From contig CAMFIS010000017.1 in assembly GCA_945952345.1 (NCBI GenBank), forward strand, positions 1 to 33,738: a DNA stretch of 33,738 nucleotides, in the 5' to 3' direction. Under the pieces are notes generated by a model that searched no databases, had not been told where the DNA came from, and saw only the letters and a list, made by a program, of their open reading frames with translations. Shown piece by piece: positions 5,030 through 13,075 of this stretch (its first letter is position 1; the number at the start of each line of letters is the position of its first letter). This DNA is from an uncultured Fimbriimonas sp. Its GTDB lineage: Bacteria; Armatimonadota; Fimbriimonadia; Fimbriimonadales; Fimbriimonadaceae. The position numbers and the translations under genes were made by a program.

Positions 5030-6172
5030 CTACTCAAACAAGTGAGGCACGAACCGTGCCAGGTTGTCCGTGATCAACCCGTCGGTTTCCCGAATCCCGA
5101 TGCCGTGCGCGTTCTCGCCGATGACCCAACTCCCAATGATCGGGTGATTCCCATCGAAGCTCGGTATCTCGCAATACTGTTGGTACACGTAGCCAGTCTT
5201 GTCGAAGTCCCCATCTCGACCCTCGACTTCCGCACCATTCACAACGATCGAAACGTTTGAACCCTCTCGCCCCAACCGAGCCTTTTTCACGTACTGCGAC
5301 AACCCATGCGGACCATCCAGATACGCGGGCACCAGGTACGGCGACGAAGGATACAGCTCATACAGGATCGCAAGAAGAGCTTTATTTGTGAGAATGAGTT
5401 TCCAGATCGGCTCGATCCATTGCGTCCTTTCCAGGTTTGCAAGGGCGTAGGAGCCAAATTGCTCCTCGACCATCCACTCCCATGGATAGAGTTTAAAGAT
5501 CGTCCAGATCTTCATCCCCGTCATATCAACGAAGTACTGCTTCTCGTTGTGCCAACCGATGTCTTGCATCAGGATCGATTGGGTGGTCAGTCCGGCTTCG
5601 TGGGCGGTATCGCGTAACACCGCCACGGTTAACTCGTCTTCCCACAGGTCGCCGTGGCCAAAGTGAATCTGCGAGCCGAGAAGCTTGTGGTTATTCTTCA
5701 GCCAGTTCCACTGGTCGACTAAGCCCTCCCAGATTGAATTGAATTGATCCTTCTCGGGATACAGCTCCTGAAGCCACTTCCATTGAATGACGGCGGCTTC
5801 GAGCAGGGAAGTTGGAGTATCGGCGTTGTACTCCAGCATCTTGGGCGGGTGGAAGCCATCGTACACGAAATCGAACCGACCGTAAATGGTGGGTGGCTCG
5901 GCTTCCCAAGCCCATTCGATCGCCTGAATCGTGGCGGGCGACAGCCCAAACGGTTCGTATCGTTGCTCCGAGATCACATGCTCAACCGCTTCCATGCACA
6001 TTTCGTGCAATTTAGACGTGGCAGTTTCGATCTCCTCGATCTCGAATTTAGTAAATTCGTAATAAGCGCTCTCGTTCCAATAAGGCTGATCTTCTTCGGT
6101 ATGGAAGACGAGGCCCGCCTGCTCGACCTTGCGTTGCCAGTCGAGTCGAGGCGTAATTGCGTTGCGTCTCAT
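5030..6172 (-). CDS. ygiC: Glutathionylspermidine synthase-like ATP-grasp protein (YgiC/YjfC family)
   Basis: The 380 aa protein is the standard length for YgiC and YjfC, which share the C-terminal synthetase fold of glutathionylspermidine synthase. Recognisable family segments are FGLSPATIQAIEWAWE, the metal and ATP-binding MLEYNADTPTSLLEA, HFGHGDLWEDELTV, and a C-terminal GSWVIGENAHGIGIRE. These enzymes are ATP-grasp amide ligases. The true substrate of the stand-alone YgiC type is not settled, so I do not claim spermidine. It starts three bases after the stop codon of the upstream lipoprotein gene, and this pairing matches ygiB-ygiC in enterobacteria. The symbol is by homology and synteny. 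Confidence 0.85.
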   Translation of the reverse strand: MRRNAITPRLDWQRKVEQAGLVFHTEEDQPYWNESAYYEFTKFEIEEIETATSKLHEMCMEAVEHVISEQRYEPFGLSPATIQAIEWAWEAEPPTIYGRFDFVYDGFHPPKMLEYNADTPTSLLEAAVIQWKWLQELYPEKDQFNSIWEGLVDQWNWLKNNHKLLGSQIHFGHGDLWEDELTVAVLRDTAHEAGLTTQSILMQDIGWHNEKQYFVDMTGMKIWTIFKLYPWEWMVEEQFGSYALANLERTQWIEPIWKLILTNKALLAILYELYPSSPYLVPAYLDGPHGLSQYVKKARLGREGSNVSIVVNGAEVEGRDGDFDKTGYVYQQYCEIPSFDGNHPIIGSWVIGENAHGIGIRETDGLITDNLARFVPHLFE

Positions 6173-6175
6173 CGC

Positions 6176-6646
6176 TTAGCTGGAGGAACCCGAACTGCCG
6201 CTGCCACCAAAGCCGCCGCGCGAGATAACCGCTCCACTCGAAGAATGAATGTCCGCTCCCTCTTTCGGCGTGGACGTGAAGTTCGAAACTCGGCCGTTCG
6301 ACATCGTTCCGTCGTAGCCCCATGAAGTTCGCGGGTAGTAGTGGCCCATGTGATAGTAGCCCGGGTAGTAACCGCTGGAATTCATGCACATCGTGTCCGC
6401 CACCTTCATGTTGGTCGACGTGTCGATGCAGGTATAGCCAACGCCGTTGCCGTTCGGGACACGGGCGTATCGTCCGCCGCGGAAGGTCGAGGCCGTGACC
6501 GGGTTATTGCACATCGTGTCGGGCAAGACAGTGCCGGTTGCGGGGTCGACGCAACGTCGAACGGAAACCGGGCTCGAGCAGCCGCTGAGGATCAGCGAGG
6601 CGACTGCCGCACAAAATGTGGCTGGGACGGCAGATGACTTCTTCAC
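6176..6646 (-). CDS. Small lipoprotein, YgiB-like position and character
   Basis: The 156 aa protein has a lipoprotein signal peptide with lipobox LSGC at about residues 20-23. The mature part has paired Cys-containing motifs (RRCVDPATGTVLPDTMCNN and YTCIDTSTNMKVADTMCMN). This internal duplication looks like two copies of a CxDxxTxxxxxDTMC unit. A YYPGYYHMGHYYPRTSWGYDG segment and a Gly/Ser-rich tail follow. YgiB (DUF1190) is likewise a small lipoprotein encoded directly before ygiC and rich in Tyr, Gly and Ser. I infer the same partnership, but the sequence similarity is not certain. Confidence 0.7.
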   Translation of the reverse strand: MKKSSAVPATFCAAVASLILSGCSSPVSVRRCVDPATGTVLPDTMCNNPVTASTFRGGRYARVPNGNGVGYTCIDTSTNMKVADTMCMNSSGYYPGYYHMGHYYPRTSWGYDGTMSNGRVSNFTSTPKEGADIHSSSGAVISRGGFGGSGSSGSSS

Positions 6647-6684
6647 ACCTGCATATTACAAGAAATCGGCAGACAGTGGTTGCG

Positions 6685-7176
6685 TTATTTCAGTAAGGAT
6701 TTGGCGCGCAGAAGGTCGAGAAACTGCCCAAGTTCAGCCGAAGATGGCCAGGCTGAATCTGGCACATGAAGTCGGACTAGCCGATTCAGAAAGATCGTGG
6801 TGTAGTCTCGTTTCCGAGCTATTTTTAGGACGTCGGGCCAAACTGTGAATGAATGGCTTCCGGTCTCCATTCGAAGAACAATCCCTTGGTCGTCGAATTC
6901 CATGAGACGTTTCGAGGCCAATGCACTCCCATTGAGTCTCAAGAGCATAAACTCTCTGGACATCAGGACAACGTAAATCATCGCGAGAGAAACGTACGTC
7001 GCCACCAGCCCAATAAACGAAGGCCATGGGAAGGTCGGAACAAACAGGAAGAAGTACGCGAACGCAAAGTAACCATAGGCGAGAGCGAAGTACAGGTGAA
7101 CTCTCAGTTGAACAATCAGAGCTTCCCTCTGGAACTGCCGGATAGGTACTGCAAAGAGAGTTGTGATCAGCTTCAT
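6685..7176 (-). CDS. YcxB-like membrane protein
   Basis: The 163 aa protein begins with an amphipathic segment and two close transmembrane helices (about 28-48 and 52-72). A soluble domain with a strand pattern typical of YcxB-like proteins follows: LMEFDDQGIVLRME, SFTVWPDVLKIARKRDYTTIFLN and a final HVPDSAWPSSAELGQFLDLL. The role of this family is unknown. It ends about 40 bases from the start of the minus-strand lipoprotein gene and is probably independent of the plus-strand complex I operon, whose first gene begins about 90 bases away in the other direction. Confidence 0.7.
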   Translation of the reverse strand: MKLITTLFAVPIRQFQREALIVQLRVHLYFALAYGYFAFAYFFLFVPTFPWPSFIGLVATYVSLAMIYVVLMSREFMLLRLNGSALASKRLMEFDDQGIVLRMETGSHSFTVWPDVLKIARKRDYTTIFLNRLVRLHVPDSAWPSSAELGQFLDLLRAKSLLK

Positions 7177-7263
7177 GGTCCGAAGATTATTTTAGTCTGT
7201 ACTTGGATTGCCATCCGTGTGCATCCCCAGAACTATCTCAGGTAAATTCTTGGGGACTGCCAA

Positions 7264-8574
7264 ATGGACTGGTTACACAGCCTTAACCCGACAATTCAAG
7301 ATGTTCTCTCAGCGATTGGGCGGGCGATTCTGGCACTCATCCCCATCTTCGTTCCTGTCCCCTTCATGATCTGGTACGAGCGGCGTCTACTTTCGTGGAT
7401 GCAGGACCGAATCGGTCCCAACCGAACCGGAAACATCACCTTCTCAAGCACCAGCAGCGCGGTTCCTGGGTTCCTGAAGGGCAAAAAGATCAAGCTTTTT
7501 GGTCTCGCCCAGTCGATGGCCGACGGCCTCAAGCTCTTCCTCAAAGAAGACATCATGCCGGATAAGACGGATCGATTCCTCTTTATCCTGGCTCCCTGCA
7601 TCGCCTTGTTCGTTGCGCTCACGCTGGGCTGCACCATCCCGTTCGGAGGCGATAAGCGATTCTCGCCCGTCGCCGATGTCAACATCGGAATGCTGTACAT
7701 CTTGGCGATCTCGTCGCTCGGCGCGTACTCGACGGTTCTGGCCGGATACAGTTCGAACAACAAATATTCCTTGCTCGGTGGACTCCGAGCATCGGCGCAG
7801 TTGATCTCCTACGAACTCGCGATGGGCGTTTCGCTCGGCTCGATGGCGCTGATCACAGGTTCGCTCAAGATGACCGATGTGGTCACGAACCAATCCGGCC
7901 CGCTGTACGGAATGATCGGGTTCCTTCACAACTGGAACATCCTCACTCCGATGGGTTTCGTATCCGCCGCAATCTTCGCGGTGTGTATGATTGCCGAAAC
8001 CAACCGGCCGCCGTTCGACCTGCCCGAAGCGGAAAACGAACTCGTGGCGGGTTACCACACCGAATACAGCACCAAGCGTTGGGGCTTGTTCATGATGGCC
8101 GAATACATGGCGATGCTCACCTTCAGCATGGTGTTCGCCACCGTCTTCCTCGGCGGCTACCAGTGGCCCATTCGCTGGGATGTCTTCGATTTCCTTGAGA
8201 ACAACTTCCTCATCGGAATCGTGACGATGCTAGTGAAAGGCGCGCTGGGCCTCACCGCATATATTTGGATTCGCGCAACGTTCCCCCGGCTCCGATACGA
8301 TCAGCTTATGAATCTCGGCTGGAAGTTCTTGCTTCCGCTCGCGGTTGTTAACTTGGTTATCTCGGCCACCTGGATCTTTGCGAAGGCTTCGTACGGCTCG
8401 CTCGCCGCCCTGATCACGGTCGGCATCTGCTACGCCGTCCTCGCATTCATCTGGGCAATGGTTCGCCACCGAGCTAAGAAAGTCGAGCCGCAATATCGCT
8501 CTCGAAGCGTGAACATGGTTCCGGCGACTCGTCGAACCGTCGAGATGGTTTCCAACAAGGAGGTGACGCCATAG
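7264..8574 (+). CDS. nuoH: NADH-quinone oxidoreductase subunit H
   Basis: NuoH is the membrane subunit that joins the peripheral arm of complex I to the pump modules and forms much of the quinone chamber. Hallmarks are YERRLLSWMQDRIGPNR near the N-terminus and AETNRPPFDLPEAENELVAGY, followed by YSTKRWGLFMMAEYM. The protein has 436 aa, longer than E. coli NuoH (325 aa). It has a longer segment after the first helix and about 60 extra residues at the end, including one more predicted membrane helix. It is the first gene of the H-J-K-L-M-N run. No nuoI lies between H and J. Confidence 0.95.
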   Translation: MDWLHSLNPTIQDVLSAIGRAILALIPIFVPVPFMIWYERRLLSWMQDRIGPNRTGNITFSSTSSAVPGFLKGKKIKLFGLAQSMADGLKLFLKEDIMPDKTDRFLFILAPCIALFVALTLGCTIPFGGDKRFSPVADVNIGMLYILAISSLGAYSTVLAGYSSNNKYSLLGGLRASAQLISYELAMGVSLGSMALITGSLKMTDVVTNQSGPLYGMIGFLHNWNILTPMGFVSAAIFAVCMIAETNRPPFDLPEAENELVAGYHTEYSTKRWGLFMMAEYMAMLTFSMVFATVFLGGYQWPIRWDVFDFLENNFLIGIVTMLVKGALGLTAYIWIRATFPRLRYDQLMNLGWKFLLPLAVVNLVISATWIFAKASYGSLAALITVGICYAVLAFIWAMVRHRAKKVEPQYRSRSVNMVPATRRTVEMVSNKEVTP

Positions 8575-9083
8575 GCGACATCAAGATCACTCCCGAATTG
8601 ATCGTTTTCATGATGCTTGCGGGTCCGGCGGCATTAGCTACCGTGGGCGTCGTCGCCTCCAAAAGCGCAGTGCGGAGCGCGCTCTGCTTAGTCTTCAACT
8701 TCTTCATTCTCGCCTTCCTGTACTTCAGCCTCAGCATGGAGATGATCGGCATCACCCAGATCATGGTGTACGCCGGTGCGATCATGGTACTTTTCATGTT
8801 CGTCATCATGCTGCTGAATCCAAAGCTGATCGACGAGAAGAAGGATTACAAGCTTCCAATCGGCCTCCTGTTTGGACTCGCGCTGTTCATGCTTCTTGGA
8901 AGCCAAATTCTTCCCAAGCTGATGACCGCGAACGTCCCTGCGATGGAGTACGAAGTTGGATCGCCCAAGCTCGTCGGCGAAGCCCTCTTCACAACTTACG
9001 TGTTCCCATTTGAAGTCGTAAGCCTTCTGCTCCTGGTGGGTGTCGTTGGCTCGGTCTTCTTAGCCAAGAGGAGGACTCCATGA
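8571..9083 (+). CDS. nuoJ: NADH-quinone oxidoreductase subunit J
   Basis: This small five-helix membrane subunit includes the typical SKSAVRSALCLVFNF segment and IMVYAGAIMVLFMFVIML, which holds the conserved pi-bulge helix. The start is unresolved. A TTG at 8598 (161 aa) has no ribosome site. AAGGAGG (8557-8563) lies seven bases before an in-frame ATA at 8571 that overlaps the nuoH stop codon (ATAG), which would give 170 aa. I list the longer form because of the strong ribosome site. ATA starts are rare, so TTG remains possible. The stop codon overlaps the nuoK start by four bases. Confidence 0.85.
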   Translation: MGDIKITPELIVFMMLAGPAALATVGVVASKSAVRSALCLVFNFFILAFLYFSLSMEMIGITQIMVYAGAIMVLFMFVIMLLNPKLIDEKKDYKLPIGLLFGLALFMLLGSQILPKLMTANVPAMEYEVGSPKLVGEALFTTYVFPFEVVSLLLLVGVVGSVFLAKRRTP

Positions 9084-9415
9084 ACGGCGTACCATTAGCG
9101 GCTTATATCGGCCTCAGCATGTTTATGTTCACGACCGGCGTTGTCGGCGTTGTCATCCGACGAAATCCGATCGTGATTTTCATGTGCATCGAGTTGATGC
9201 TCAACGCCGTGAACCTTGCCTTCTTGTCGTTCGCACGGTATCGATATGCTGCCGACGGAGTTTCGGTCAACCTCGCGATGAACGGTCCGATGATGGTGAT
9301 CTTCGTCATGGCGGTTGCCGCTGCCGAAGTCGCGGTTGGACTCGGCATCATCATGGCGATCTATCGGCTGAAGGAAGAAGTCGATGTCGACGAAATCAAT
9401 TTGATCAAGGGATAG
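9080..9415 (+). CDS. nuoK: NADH-quinone oxidoreductase subunit K
   Basis: The 111 aa three-helix antiporter-like subunit has the conserved IFMCIELMLNAVNLAF segment with its essential membrane glutamate, and VAAAEVAVGLGIIMAIYR with the second. The ATG overlaps the nuoJ stop codon (ATGA), so it is translationally coupled. NuoK sits between J/A and N in the membrane arm and carries part of the proton path. Confidence 0.95.
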   Translation: MNGVPLAAYIGLSMFMFTTGVVGVVIRRNPIVIFMCIELMLNAVNLAFLSFARYRYAADGVSVNLAMNGPMMVIFVMAVAAAEVAVGLGIIMAIYRLKEEVDVDEINLIKG

Positions 9416-9419
9416 GACG

Positions 9420-11492
9420 ATGGACGCGAAATTGATTTGGTTAACCCTTTTGCTTCCGGTTGCCGGAGCCGTCGTCCAGACTCTCTTGCGGTCCATGTCG
9501 GGAACGGATGGCGGAAAGCGTCTTCTCGGATTCTTGGCCGTCCTGCCCATCGCGGCTGCCTTCCTGATTGGCGCGATGATCACCAAGAGCATGGACCCCG
9601 GCCAAGCGACGACCATCACTCAGATGTCGTGGATCGAGCTGAAGGGTCTGTCGATTCCGTTTGAACTCAGAATCGATTCGCTCTCGATGACGATGGTGCT
9701 GATCATCACCGGCATTGGCGCGCTCATCCATCTTTATGCCACCGGCTACATGGCCAAGGAGAAGGATTATTCCCGATTCTTTGCCTATCTGAACCTGTTC
9801 ATCGCCTCGATGCTGATGCTGGTTCTGGCCAACAACCTGTTGCTGTTGTTCGTAGGGTGGGAAGGTGTCGGCCTCTGTTCATATCTGCTCATCGGATTTT
9901 GGTACGAGGATAAAGAGAATGCCAAGGCGGCAAACAAGGCGTTTATTGTCAACCGCATCGGTGACTTCGGACTCACCATTGGCCTCTTCCTGATCGTGGT
10001 TGCGGTCGCCATGGCCGGTAAAGGAATCGAAGCCCAAGACGAGCGATACCTCAGCTTCGACACAATTCTCCCCGTCTTACAAAGTTCGCTTGTCCACCAT
10101 CCGGCTCTCGCCACCGCGATCGCCCTGTGCCTGTTCGTTGGTGCATGCGGCAAGTCGGCCCAATTCCCGCTTTACCTTTGGCTTCCAGACGCAATGGCGG
10201 GTCCTACTCCGGTTTCCGCGCTCATCCACGCGGCGACAATGGTTACCTCCGGCGTCGTGCTGCTCAACCGGATGCACATCGTCTTCGAGATGTCGGCCGT
10301 GGCTTCCTCAGTCGTCTGCTTCGTTGGTGCATTCACCGCACTGTTCGCCGCGATCATCGCCTTCGGTCAAACCGACATCAAGAAGGTTCTCGCCTATTCG
10401 ACCGTGTCGCAGCTCGGATTCATGTTCGTAGCCTGCGGCGCCGGCGCCTATTGGGTTGGACTGTTCCACGTCACCACGCACGCATTCTTCAAGGCGCTCT
10501 TGTTCCTTGGCTCCGGCGCGGTGATCCACGCGATGGCCCACGAGCAGGACATGCGCAAGTACGGAAAGCTGTACAAGTATTTGCCAATTACCTTTATCAC
10601 GATGATGATCGGCTACCTTGCCATCTCGGGTGTTCCGGGTCTTTCCGGCTTCTACAGCAAGGAGTTGATTCTCGATTCCGCGATGAACAGCAATCTGGCG
10701 ATGGTGAAGCGAATCAACGCCGCCCAAGTCTCCGGTTGGATTTGTTTGCTCACCGCATTGCTCACGGCTTGCTACATGACCCGCATGATGATGCTCACGT
10801 TCGCTGGCAAAGAGCGATGGATGGAAGGATCTCAAGATGCCGAACATGCTACGGAAGAGCATGAGGAGCACGCCGACGAGCACGATGACGATCATCACGA
10901 ATTAAGCCCGAGTCACCGACCGCACGAAGTTCCGATCAGCATGTGGTTCCCACTCGCCGTCCTTGCCGTCCTCAGCGCGGCCGGTGGTTGGTATCTCAAC
11001 CAAGGCGACCGCTTCAAAGAATTCCTTGCCAGTGCAACGACCTCGACTGGATTTGGCAACGTCATCGTCGCCGACGAGACCGAAGAGCAACTTGGACACA
11101 TGATCGGCCAAATCGCTATGTTTGGCGCGTTCGCGGGCATCATCATTGGCGTGCTCGTCTATTGGCGCGGGCTGCCCAAGAATGGACCTCTGTTCAACCG
11201 TGTTTTTGGAAAGACCATGGCATGGTCGGCCAATCAGTTTGGCTACGATCAGGCGATGGTATCAGCCGCGGTGGATGGCGGAAATGAGCTTGCGACCTTG
11301 ACCGACGAATACGTCGACCGTGGACTCTTCGGCGGGATCGGCGAAGGAATCGGCAAAGTGTCCGAAGGGATTTCTGCTGGGGTGAAAAGAGTTCAATCCG
11401 GCCTCGTCCGAGTCTACGCGCTTTCAATGCTTATCGGCGTGGTGGGCCTCGTCGCCTACGCGGTTTATCTGATGCAAGGAGGTATCAAGTGA
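9420..11492 (+). CDS. nuoL: NADH-quinone oxidoreductase subunit L
   Basis: The 690 aa protein is the distal Mrp-antiporter-like pump of complex I. Family segments are LFVGWEGVGLCSYLLIGFWY with the key glutamate, LYLWLPDAMAGPTPVSALIHAATMV, and a C-terminal amphipathic region before the last helix. Between membrane segments, near residues 475-505, is a run dominated by His, Glu and Asp. Its length and charge could bind metal ions, though many NuoL proteins have variable loops here. AGGA upstream supports the ATG. The stop overlaps the nuoM GTG by four bases. Confidence 0.95.
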   Translation: MDAKLIWLTLLLPVAGAVVQTLLRSMSGTDGGKRLLGFLAVLPIAAAFLIGAMITKSMDPGQATTITQMSWIELKGLSIPFELRIDSLSMTMVLIITGIGALIHLYATGYMAKEKDYSRFFAYLNLFIASMLMLVLANNLLLLFVGWEGVGLCSYLLIGFWYEDKENAKAANKAFIVNRIGDFGLTIGLFLIVVAVAMAGKGIEAQDERYLSFDTILPVLQSSLVHHPALATAIALCLFVGACGKSAQFPLYLWLPDAMAGPTPVSALIHAATMVTSGVVLLNRMHIVFEMSAVASSVVCFVGAFTALFAAIIAFGQTDIKKVLAYSTVSQLGFMFVACGAGAYWVGLFHVTTHAFFKALLFLGSGAVIHAMAHEQDMRKYGKLYKYLPITFITMMIGYLAISGVPGLSGFYSKELILDSAMNSNLAMVKRINAAQVSGWICLLTALLTACYMTRMMMLTFAGKERWMEGSQDAEHATEEHEEHADEHDDDHHELSPSHRPHEVPISMWFPLAVLAVLSAAGGWYLNQGDRFKEFLASATTSTGFGNVIVADETEEQLGHMIGQIAMFGAFAGIIIGVLVYWRGLPKNGPLFNRVFGKTMAWSANQFGYDQAMVSAAVDGGNELATLTDEYVDRGLFGGIGEGIGKVSEGISAGVKRVQSGLVRVYALSMLIGVVGLVAYAVYLMQGGIK

Positions 11493-13075
11493 ACGAACTT
11501 CCATTCTTGAGCATCATGATCTTTGCGCCCATCGTGCTGGGTCTCATCATGGCATTGGTGCCCAAGTGGCCCGCAAAGGTTCCGCAAGCGATTAGCTGCA
11601 TCATCGCGCTATCGATGCTTGTCTTCGGCGGGTTGGTGACCTCGAAGTTCCTGAGCGATCAGAACGGACTGCAGCTTCAGCAGCAACTGGACTGGATTCC
11701 AAATCTCGGAGTCAGCTACTTCGTGGGAGTGGACAGCATGGCCGCGTGGATGATTCTCCTCACCACGTTCCTGACGCTGGTGGCTATTCTCATCTCCAAG
11801 CCAGCGAACCGAGACAACCAATTCTTTGGTCTACTGCTGTGTTTGGAAGGAACCTTGGTTGGAGTCTTTAGCAGTCTCGACCTCGTTCTCTTTTACGTCT
11901 TCTTCGAGCTCAGCCTCGTGCCAGTCGCTCTGATGATCCTCGGATGGGGAAGTGGAGATCGGGGCAAGATCGCGATCCGCTACATCGGAACACTCTTCGC
12001 CGGCTCATTGCTCATGCTCGTGGGGATCTTGATTCTTGGCAATCAGTCGTTCAACTTACTGAAGCATCCGACCTTCAATCTGATCGAGATCCAAAATGCG
12101 GTTGGCAAAGGACTGTGGAAGGATTCTTGGCCACTCCAAGCTCTCGCGTTCTGGGGCTTCATGATCGCATTCCTGGTCAAGTCCCCCGCGATCCCGATTC
12201 ACCGGTGGTTGGCAGATACCTACGAGAATGCCCCTGTTGGTGCCGTCGTCGCTGGCGTCGTGCTCAAAGTCGGCACGTTCGGCATGTTCCGATTTGTTCT
12301 TGCCCTTTTCCCCGAAGCATGCCAAGTCTATGCCCCGATCATGGTCACGATTGGCATGATCGGAATTCTCTATGGAGGAATTCTGGCGGCGATCCAAAAG
12401 AATCCGGGTCGCCTCATGGCCTATTCGACCGTGAGTCACGTCGGCTACATCGTCGTTGGAATCTTCTCGCTTAACCACATTGGAATGATGGGCGCCGCAT
12501 TCCAGCAGTTCAATCACGGACTTGCTGCCGCCGCCGTCTTCGTGCTCCTCGGCTTCCTTTACGAAAGAACCGAGTTCCGTTCGCTCGACGACTTTGGTGG
12601 GCTGAAAAAGACGATGCCCGTGTTCTCCACCCTGTTCATGGTCGCGATGTTGGCCAACCTCGGACTTCCGTTCACGAGCGGGTTCGTGGGAGAAATCCTA
12701 TCCCTCCTCGGCTCGTTCCAGTCGGGCTACGCCGGACTCTTTGGCCAAGGGCTTATGGCTCCCATCCTCGCGACATCGGGCGCAATTCTCTCTGCGGTTT
12801 ACATGCTGTACATGTACCAACGGCTTTTCTACGGAAAGGCGAAATCGGATGCGACGATAGGAGATATCACGAGCCGCGAAGCCCTGATCGGTGGAGCGTT
12901 TGCCTGTCTGCTTCTTGCCTTCGGAATCTTGCCTTCGTCGATTCTGCACTCGATGGAACCAAGAGTGGACTCGATTCATAACGCCGTAGTTGCGCCTGTC
13001 CAGCGAACCGCGCCGGAGCCAAGTGTGGACCTTACGACGACACCGGCCGAGGGCGCACGAGGAGGTCAGTCGTGA
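11489..13075 (+). CDS. nuoM: NADH-quinone oxidoreductase subunit M
   Basis: The 528 aa pump subunit has the YVFFELSLVPVALMILGWG segment, whose glutamate is essential for pumping, and SPAIPIHRWLADTYENAPVG. It starts with GTG at 11489 inside the nuoL stop (GTGA) and ends with the same overlap into nuoN. The C-terminal 40 residues after the last helix are Pro/Thr-rich and probably disordered. Confidence 0.95.
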   Translation: MNELPFLSIMIFAPIVLGLIMALVPKWPAKVPQAISCIIALSMLVFGGLVTSKFLSDQNGLQLQQQLDWIPNLGVSYFVGVDSMAAWMILLTTFLTLVAILISKPANRDNQFFGLLLCLEGTLVGVFSSLDLVLFYVFFELSLVPVALMILGWGSGDRGKIAIRYIGTLFAGSLLMLVGILILGNQSFNLLKHPTFNLIEIQNAVGKGLWKDSWPLQALAFWGFMIAFLVKSPAIPIHRWLADTYENAPVGAVVAGVVLKVGTFGMFRFVLALFPEACQVYAPIMVTIGMIGILYGGILAAIQKNPGRLMAYSTVSHVGYIVVGIFSLNHIGMMGAAFQQFNHGLAAAAVFVLLGFLYERTEFRSLDDFGGLKKTMPVFSTLFMVAMLANLGLPFTSGFVGEILSLLGSFQSGYAGLFGQGLMAPILATSGAILSAVYMLYMYQRLFYGKAKSDATIGDITSREALIGGAFACLLLAFGILPSSILHSMEPRVDSIHNAVVAPVQRTAPEPSVDLTTTPAEGARGGQS

